Assembly: GCA_047615875.1 (NCBI GenBank)
Contig: JBLHGU010000168.1
Coordinates: forward strand, 1 to 10,754
Direction of reading: 5' to 3'
DNA: 10,754 nt
DNA from: JBLHGU01 sp047615875
GTDB taxonomy: Bacteria > Pseudomonadota > Gammaproteobacteria > Arenicellales > CAJQKF01
Shown: positions 5,580 to 10,754 of the stretch, piece by piece
How the letters are laid out: each line of letters opens with the position of its first letter
How positions within the stretch are numbered: position 1 is the stretch's first letter
The notes under the pieces: generated by a model
What the model was told of the DNA's origin: nothing
The model's database searches: none
Seen by the model: only the letters and a program-made list of their open reading frames with translations
Made by a program: the position numbers and the translations under genes

Positions 5580-6485
5580 ATGGTCAAAGATACAGAGACT
5601 GACACCGACAGGCGATCCAGTTCAAACACGACGCGCGGAATCTGGTTGATGGGTGCAGGCTTTGCCGCATTTTCCTGCGGAGATCTGATTGCCAAGCTAT
5701 TGACTGCTGACTTCCATCCGTTTCAGGTTGTTTGGGCTCGTCAATTCGGTGTGGTTTCAGTCGTGATTGTTTTTTTTGTGCTTAAAGGCAAAATTATTTT
5801 TCGCAGTGTCGCTCCGAAGATGCAACTGCTTCGCGGCCTATGTGCGATCATTTCGGCTAGCTGTTTTATCTTTGCGATAAGCTACGTAGCGCTTGCTGAT
5901 GCAATAGCGGTTACCTTTGCGGCGCCTTTTATCGTCACAGTACTGGGTGCAACGATTCTTGGAGAAAAGGTTGGCATGCGTCGGTGGATTGCTGTCTTGG
6001 TAGGATTTATAGGGACTCTGATAATCCTCCGTCCCGGAGCGGATGTTTTTCATCCCGCTATTTTCCTGGTATTACTGGCATCCATGGCCTTTGCAACGCG
6101 CCAGATAGTTTCGCGGTTTATCGGTAGTCGGGATCCTACTCTGACCACTTTGGCGTATACCGCGCTAACAACTTTTTTAGTTCTAGCACTTCCTATGCCG
6201 TGGTACTGGAAAACACCAGAAACGCTTACACCGGTTTTGCTGATGGTGGGCCTTACCCTGTTCGCGGGTCTCGGTGAGTTTCTAATCATTCGGGCGCTTG
6301 AGTTAGCGGATGCAGTGGTGGTAACTCCGATGCACTACACATTGATATTCTACTCAACGTTATGGGGTTTTTTGTTTTTCGGAGACTTTCCCGACTACTG
6401 GACCTGGCTCGGGACATTTATTGTCATCGCTTCCGGCATATATATGCATCTCCGCGAAACTCGGAGGCAGAAAGGTCTGGAGTGA
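5580..6485 (+). CDS. EamA/DMT family transporter
   Basis: The 301-residue inner-membrane protein has about ten helices arranged as two EamA repeats, at about 20-150 and 157-290. Each repeat ends with the family signature: ALADAIAVTFAAPFIVTVLG followed by ILGEKVGMRRW (105-136), and ELADAVVVTPMHYTLI followed by FGDFPDYWTWLG (241-278). A polar cytoplasmic N-terminus of about 19 residues precedes helix 1, and a basic tail (RETRRQKGLE) ends the chain, as expected for this topology. Members export amino acids, nucleotide-type metabolites or other small solutes; the substrate cannot be read from the sequence. ATG 5580 is supported by AGGG at 5570-5573 with six bases of spacing. The stop TGA at 6483-6485 abuts the stop of the convergent dioxygenase gene with no spacer, so the two transcripts must overlap or terminate inside each other's genes. 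Confidence 0.92.
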   Translation: MVKDTETDTDRRSSSNTTRGIWLMGAGFAAFSCGDLIAKLLTADFHPFQVVWARQFGVVSVVIVFFVLKGKIIFRSVAPKMQLLRGLCAIISASCFIFAISYVALADAIAVTFAAPFIVTVLGATILGEKVGMRRWIAVLVGFIGTLIILRPGADVFHPAIFLVLLASMAFATRQIVSRFIGSRDPTLTTLAYTALTTFLVLALPMPWYWKTPETLTPVLLMVGLTLFAGLGEFLIIRALELADAVVVTPMHYTLIFYSTLWGFLFFGDFPDYWTWLGTFIVIASGIYMHLRETRRQKGLE

Positions 6486-7292
6486 TTAATTAATTCGCCC
6501 ATACATTGCCATTCGTGAACTTTCCGTAAGGACATGCCCGGGTTTTTGGTTATAACTTAAAATGCCGACAATGCGGTCTTGCTGGCCTGCAATTTTGGTC
6601 ACGCGATGGAGTGTGTTTTTACCTTTAAAAAGGAAGAGACTGCCGGATTGAAGATTTGCTTTCTGAATACCAACAGGATTGTCAGGGTTTTGCATACGTT
6701 TAGATACTTCAGTTAGATTTTCATCGGTAGCACTGCGAAGATTTGGTATGTAATGATATTCGCCGCCTACTTCGGCCGTTTGTAAAACCAGTGATACGAT
6801 AAATTCAGTGGTATCGAAATGCCAGCCGTTAGAGTCTCCCGGTTTGTAGAATAACAGGCTCATGCAGCCTAATTTATCGGCGACGGTATAAAGGGTCGGA
6901 GTTCCGAGTATGCTTTTTAAGAATTCAATGAATGATTTATTATTGTAAAGAAGGCGAACGGGACTGTTATGATCAATCAGGTCTCCAGCAATAAAATGGT
7001 GCGAAGCGGGGAGGCGGATTCTGGAGGGGTGGTCGTCGGGAAGCTCCGTATCATCCCGGTCATTCATATTGTCTGAATAGGCCGGGAACATGCCCTGCAT
7101 AAAATGACTTTCTGTTTTGTTTGCAGCTGCAAATTCAAGCAGTTCGCGAAGCGTATCAGGTAACAGGAAATTAGGTAGCTCGAGGGCATCCTGTTTATTC
7201 AGTGTATCTCGGGCACTATCAATCATATCCTGGTAAGCGGCAGATTCAGCCCGGTGAATCGGATAGTCCCTGAGATTGATTATCGATTGCAT
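6486..7292 (-). CDS. 2-oxoglutarate/Fe(II)-dependent dioxygenase, substrate unknown
   Basis: The 268-residue cytoplasmic protein carries the iron-binding facial triad HxD...H as His158 and Asp160 (GWHFDTTEFIVSLVLQ) and His229 (NTLHRVTKI). Arg240 (QQDRIVGILSY) is well placed to bind the 2-oxoglutarate carboxylate. GGEYHYIPNLR (176-186) and the SGSLFLFKGKNTLHRV strand complete the double-stranded beta-helix pattern. An acidic residue in the HxD motif points to a hydroxylase or related oxidase; the related halogenases replace it with Gly or Ala. The first ~130 residues are mostly helical and probably shape the substrate site. ATG 7292 lies 14 bases after the prpF stop, with little Shine-Dalgarno, so it is probably translated from the acnD-prpF mRNA. 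It is not a standard methylcitrate-cycle enzyme. Small-molecule or free amino-acid oxidation is possible but unsupported by specific residues. Confidence 0.85.
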   Translation of the reverse strand: MQSIINLRDYPIHRAESAAYQDMIDSARDTLNKQDALELPNFLLPDTLRELLEFAAANKTESHFMQGMFPAYSDNMNDRDDTELPDDHPSRIRLPASHHFIAGDLIDHNSPVRLLYNNKSFIEFLKSILGTPTLYTVADKLGCMSLLFYKPGDSNGWHFDTTEFIVSLVLQTAEVGGEYHYIPNLRSATDENLTEVSKRMQNPDNPVGIQKANLQSGSLFLFKGKNTLHRVTKIAGQQDRIVGILSYNQKPGHVLTESSRMAMYGRIN

Positions 7293-7306
7293 AAAAACGA
7301 CTAAGT

Positions 7307-8497
7307 TTACTCGTCAGTTTGAAATCCGATTGGAGGTACGCGTACCCATCCTTCCATCAGTACTCTGGCGGACCGACTCATAACTGCTTTTTTAGCAACC
7401 CACTTACCATCAATCTGAGTGGCTTCAGCGCCTACTTTGAGTGTACCTGATGGATGTCCAAACCGAACTGCTTTTCGTTCTCCACCACCTGCAGCCAGAT
7501 TAACCAGCGTCCCCGGAATGGCCGCTGCGGTAGCTATTGAAACGGCGGCAGTCCCCATCATGGCGTGATGCAACAAACCCATCGATAACGCCCGGACATT
7601 TAAATCGATGTCTGCTTTATTAATAACTTTACCGCTGGAAGCCGTATAGGTTTCGGGAGTTGCGACAAGTGCAACTTTAGGTGTGTGTTGTCGACCAGTG
7701 GCTTCTTCTAGATTGTTGATCAATCCCATCTTAATGGCACCATAGGCACGAATTTTTTCAAACATGGCCAAAGCATCAGGATTGCCATTTATGTCAGCTT
7801 GCAGCTCAGTACCTTTATATCCGATATCAGTTGCGTTTAAAAAAATAGTCGGAATGCCAGCACTGATCATCGTTGTTTTGAAGGTTCCTACCTCGGGTAC
7901 TTCGAGTTCATCAACCAGATTACCCGTTGGAAACATGGCAGCATTGGCATCTGAAGGGTCGATAAACTCAACCACAACTTCTGCAGCAGGGAAGGTCACG
8001 CCGTCTAATTCAAATTCTCCAGTTTCCTGAACTTGTCCATTCGTAATGGGAATATGGGCGACAATGGTTTTTTGAATATTCGACTGCCAGATGTTGACAG
8101 TAGCAATGCCATTGGCGGGTATTTTACCTGATTCGACAAGACCATTATTAATCCCGAAAGAACCAACAGCCGCTGTTAGATTGCCGCAGTTACCACTCCA
8201 GTCGACAAAGGCCTTATTAATCGCAACCTGTCCGAACAGGTAATCAATATCATGCTCGGGTTGACTGCTTTTGGAAATGATAACAGTCTTACTGGTACTC
8301 GAAGTAGCCCCGCCCATACCATCGGTTTGTTTGCTATAGGGATCAGGGCTACCGATAACCCGCAGCAGAAAAGCATCACGATCAGGGCCTGCGACTTGCG
8401 CAGATTTTGGCAAATCCGTCAGTTTGAAAAAAACGCCTTTACTGGTTCCACCGCGCATATAAGTCGCGGGAATTCGAATTTGTGGTTTAGAGGTCAT
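7307..8497 (-). CDS. prpF: 2-methylaconitate cis-trans isomerase PrpF
   Basis: The 396-residue protein matches PrpF, about 397 residues in characterised relatives. Together with AcnD it replaces PrpD: AcnD makes an isomer of 2-methylaconitate that PrpF converts to cis-2-methylaconitate. Visible family motifs are YMRGGTSKGVFF (13-24), GMGGATSSTSKTVIIS (60-75) and DWSGNCGNLTAAVG (99-112). Lys70 and Cys104 occupy the places where the family has its proposed catalytic lysine and cysteine. Later segments LGLLHHAMMGTAAVSIATAA-like (near 308-327) and the tail VLMEGWVRVP also fit. The fold is the two-domain diaminopimelate-epimerase type. ATG 8497 lies 8 bases after the acnD stop, a tight operon junction, and the N-terminus PQIRIPATYMRGG is normal. 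No strong Shine-Dalgarno is seen, suggesting translational coupling to acnD. The frame is intact. Confidence 0.95.
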   Translation of the reverse strand: MTSKPQIRIPATYMRGGTSKGVFFKLTDLPKSAQVAGPDRDAFLLRVIGSPDPYSKQTDGMGGATSSTSKTVIISKSSQPEHDIDYLFGQVAINKAFVDWSGNCGNLTAAVGSFGINNGLVESGKIPANGIATVNIWQSNIQKTIVAHIPITNGQVQETGEFELDGVTFPAAEVVVEFIDPSDANAAMFPTGNLVDELEVPEVGTFKTTMISAGIPTIFLNATDIGYKGTELQADINGNPDALAMFEKIRAYGAIKMGLINNLEEATGRQHTPKVALVATPETYTASSGKVINKADIDLNVRALSMGLLHHAMMGTAAVSIATAAAIPGTLVNLAAGGGERKAVRFGHPSGTLKVGAEATQIDGKWVAKKAVMSRSARVLMEGWVRVPPIGFQTDE

Positions 8498-8505
8498 TGG
8501 GTTAT

Positions 8506-10754
8506 TTACAGGTATTGGTCGAGTAAGGCTTGTGCAGATGTGTCAGTAGATTGGAGAAAGTCCTCAGCAAATCGCTGTAAGACGCCGCCAGCTTCGTAAA
8601 TTAAAACTTCTTCTGCGGTGTCTAATCGGCAAGTGACTGGAATCTCGAGTATGTAGCCATTGCTTCGATTAATAACCAGTGTTAGGTCGCAACGGGGAGA
8701 CGGTTCACCGATAACGTCAAATGTTTCGGTTCCATCGATTGCATAGAGCTGACGATTGTCACCCTGTTTGAATTCAAGTGGTAACACACCCATGCCGATA
8801 AGATTGGTTCGATGAATACGTTCAAATCCTTCTGCGACTATGGTTTCGACACCGGCTAATCTGACCCCTTTAGCCGCCCAATCGCGGGACGATCCCTGCC
8901 CATAATCAGATCCAGCGATTATGATTAGAGGTTGTTTTCGTTCCATATAGGTTTCGATCGCTTCCCACATACGAACAACTTTTCCTTCGGGTTCGATGCG
9001 TGCAAGTGAACCCTGTTGAACCTCGCCATTATTGGTTACCATTTCATTGAATAACTTAGGGTTAGCAAATGTTGCACGTTGGGCCGTCAAATGATCACCG
9101 CGGTGGGTTGCATATGAATTAAAGTCTTCTTCGGGCAAGCCCATTTGAGCCAGGTACTCACCAGCTGCACTATCGAGCATAATGGCATTTGACGGGGATA
9201 AATGGTCGGTGGTTATATTGTCACCGAGAACTGCCAAAGGTCGCATACCCCGCATTGTTCTTTCGCCCGCGAGGACGCCTTCCCAGTACGGGGGGCGTCT
9301 TATGTAGGTGCTCTGCGGTTGCCAGTCATATAGCGGGCTGGTCTCAACGCCTTTCTCGACTTCGATTTTAAACATGGGGTCATAGACGGAACGATAATGT
9401 TCTGGTTTAACACTGCTGGCTATGATTGAATCGATTTCGTCATCGTCAGGCCAGATATCTTTCAAAGTAACGGGCTCACCGTTGGTATCGGTACCAAGTA
9501 AACCAGTTTCAATATCAAATCGAATGGTGCCGGCAATTGCGTAGGCAACTACTAGTGGTGGAGATGCGAGAAATGCCTGTTTGGCATAAGGGTGAATGCG
9601 ACCGTCAAAATTTCGATTACCCGATAATACGGCAGTTGCATAGAGATCGCGGTCAATAATCTCCTGCTGAATGACAGGGTCTAGCGCACCGCTCATGCCA
9701 TTACAGGTCGTGCAGGCAAATCCCACTATTCCAAAGCCAAGTTTTTCCAGTTCAGACAATAAGTTTGCTTCTTCCAAATAGAGTTGAACCGTCCTGGATC
9801 CGGGGGCTAGAGACGTTTTAACCCAGGGTTTACGGGTGAGTCCACGTGCGTTAGCGTTTCTGGCAATTAGCCCGGCGGCAATCACGTTGCGTGGGTTGCT
9901 GGTGTTGGTGCAACTGGTAATAGCGGCAATGATGCAGGCCCCATCGGGCATCAGTCCCGCTTCGTCCTCCACCAAACCGGAGATACCTTCTGACGCCAGA
10001 GCACTGGTTGAAACTCGGCGGTGTGGATTTGAGGGTCCGGCTATATTTCGTCCCACAGCGGCCAGGTCGAATTTTAAAACGCGCGGATATTCTGCAGTTT
10101 CCATATTGCCGGCCCAAAGACCTGTTGTCCGGGCATAGTTTTCGACCAGTTTAATCTGCTCTTCTTCTCGACCGGTTAGACGCAGGTAATCAATGGTTTT
10201 ATCATCGATATAGAACATTGCGGCGGTCGCGCCAAATTCTGGAGTCATATTAGAAATGGTGGCACGATCCCCCAGTGTTAAGTTGTCAGCTCCTTCGCCA
10301 TAAAACTCGAGATAGGCAGAAACCACTTTTTCATTTCGAAGGAATTCAGTAATGGCGAGAACGATATCAGTTGCCGTAATACCGGGTTGGCGACGTCCAG
10401 TCAGTTCAACGCCGATGATATCCGGCAGACGCATATAAGATGCCCGACCCAACATAACGCTTTCGGCTTCGAGGCCTCCAACACCTACGGCTAAAACACC
10501 CAGCGCATCAACATGTGGAGTGTGGCTATCTGTCCCTACCAGCGTGTCGGGAAATGCGACACCTTCACGTGAATGAATCACCGGTGACATTTTCTCCAGA
10601 TTAATCTGGTGCATGATGCCGTTACCTGGTGGTATTACATCAACGTTTTCAAAGGCTGTTTTGGTCCAGTTAATGAAGTGAAATCGATCTTCGTTACGTC
10701 GATCTTCGATGGCACGGTTTTTGTCAAAGGCTTCGGGATCGAAACCTGCGTATT
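8506..10754 (-). CDS. acnD: Fe/S-dependent 2-methylisocitrate dehydratase AcnD, 5' end outside window
   Basis: About 748 codons of an aconitase-superfamily enzyme are present; the full family length is roughly 860-870 residues, so about 115 N-terminal residues lie beyond the right edge. The frame is continuous through the edge, reading KNRAIEDRRNEDRFHFINWT then IPPGNGIMHQINLE, so ATG 10614 is internal. The 4Fe-4S ligands are visible as Cys in SCTNTSNP (codon 9910-9912) and as CTTCNG (codons 9712-9714 and 9703-9705). The active-site segments TLVGTDSHTPHVDALGVL, GDNITTDHLSPSN and GSDYGQGSSRDWAAKG are intact; the last two belong to the C-terminal swivel domain. It dehydrates 2-methylcitrate in propionyl-CoA catabolism. 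AcnA is the main alternative by sequence, but the directly following prpF settles the assignment. The operon probably continues upstream with prpC and prpB outside the window. Confidence 0.94.
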   Translation of the reverse strand, partial: YAGFDPEAFDKNRAIEDRRNEDRFHFINWTKTAFENVDVIPPGNGIMHQINLEKMSPVIHSREGVAFPDTLVGTDSHTPHVDALGVLAVGVGGLEAESVMLGRASYMRLPDIIGVELTGRRQPGITATDIVLAITEFLRNEKVVSAYLEFYGEGADNLTLGDRATISNMTPEFGATAAMFYIDDKTIDYLRLTGREEEQIKLVENYARTTGLWAGNMETAEYPRVLKFDLAAVGRNIAGPSNPHRRVSTSALASEGISGLVEDEAGLMPDGACIIAAITSCTNTSNPRNVIAAGLIARNANARGLTRKPWVKTSLAPGSRTVQLYLEEANLLSELEKLGFGIVGFACTTCNGMSGALDPVIQQEIIDRDLYATAVLSGNRNFDGRIHPYAKQAFLASPPLVVAYAIAGTIRFDIETGLLGTDTNGEPVTLKDIWPDDDEIDSIIASSVKPEHYRSVYDPMFKIEVEKGVETSPLYDWQPQSTYIRRPPYWEGVLAGERTMRGMRPLAVLGDNITTDHLSPSNAIMLDSAAGEYLAQMGLPEEDFNSYATHRGDHLTAQRATFANPKLFNEMVTNNGEVQQGSLARIEPEGKVVRMWEAIETYMERKQPLIIIAGSDYGQGSSRDWAAKGVRLAGVETIVAEGFERIHRTNLIGMGVLPLEFKQGDNRQLYAIDGTETFDVIGEPSPRCDLTLVINRSNGYILEIPVTCRLDTAEEVLIYEAGGVLQRFAEDFLQSTDTSAQALLDQYL

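Noticed and set aside
8506..10614. Complete acnD starting at ATG 10614
   Set aside because: Conserved aconitase sequence (KNRAIEDRRNEDRFHF and IPPGNG) continues in frame upstream to the window edge, so the gene is partial.

Overview
The window looks like a chromosomal segment of a free-living, probably marine, gammaproteobacterium. This is inferred from the proteobacterial-style acnD-prpF arrangement of the 2-methylcitrate cycle, the mid-range base composition, a proteobacterial siderophore-interacting protein and a LysR remnant. No taxonomic marker gene is present, so the assignment is tentative.

Layout. 1-134: an open frame entering from the left edge, then a terminator-like hairpin. 167-1277 (+): a two-gene unit of an NAD(P)H-binding oxidoreductase, apparently starting at CTG, and a small four-helix membrane protein. 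1357-2399 (-): a siderophore-interacting flavin reductase, preceded by a 67-residue membrane ORF that resembles the start of a ferric-reductase-like protein. 2488-3858: a decaying zone. It holds a luciferase-family (PF17648-like) secreted protein broken by two stops and a frameshift, a ~130-bp structured repeat with imperfect inverted ends and an octamer tandem array, and a LysR regulator reduced to parts of its effector domain. 4031-5272 (-) is an MFS transporter and 5580-6485 (+) an EamA/DMT transporter, divergent across a 307-bp intergenic region. 6486-10754 (-): an operon acnD - prpF - 2OG-Fe(II) oxygenase, with acnD running off the right edge.

How the genes fit together. AcnD dehydrates 2-methylcitrate and PrpF isomerises the product to cis-2-methylaconitate, so the right end is the middle of a propionyl-CoA detoxification operon; prpC and prpB are expected beyond the right edge. 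The third gene in that transcript, a dioxygenase with an intact HxD...H iron site, is not a standard methylcitrate enzyme and is the most interesting intact gene here. It ends against the stop codon of the EamA transporter with no spacer. The siderophore-interacting protein and its membrane neighbour suggest reductive iron handling.

I see no rRNA, tRNA, CRISPR array, complete insertion sequence, prophage or recognisable defence system. The unusual content is mainly gene decay, one non-canonical start codon, a MITE-like repeat and the dioxygenase in the methylcitrate operon.
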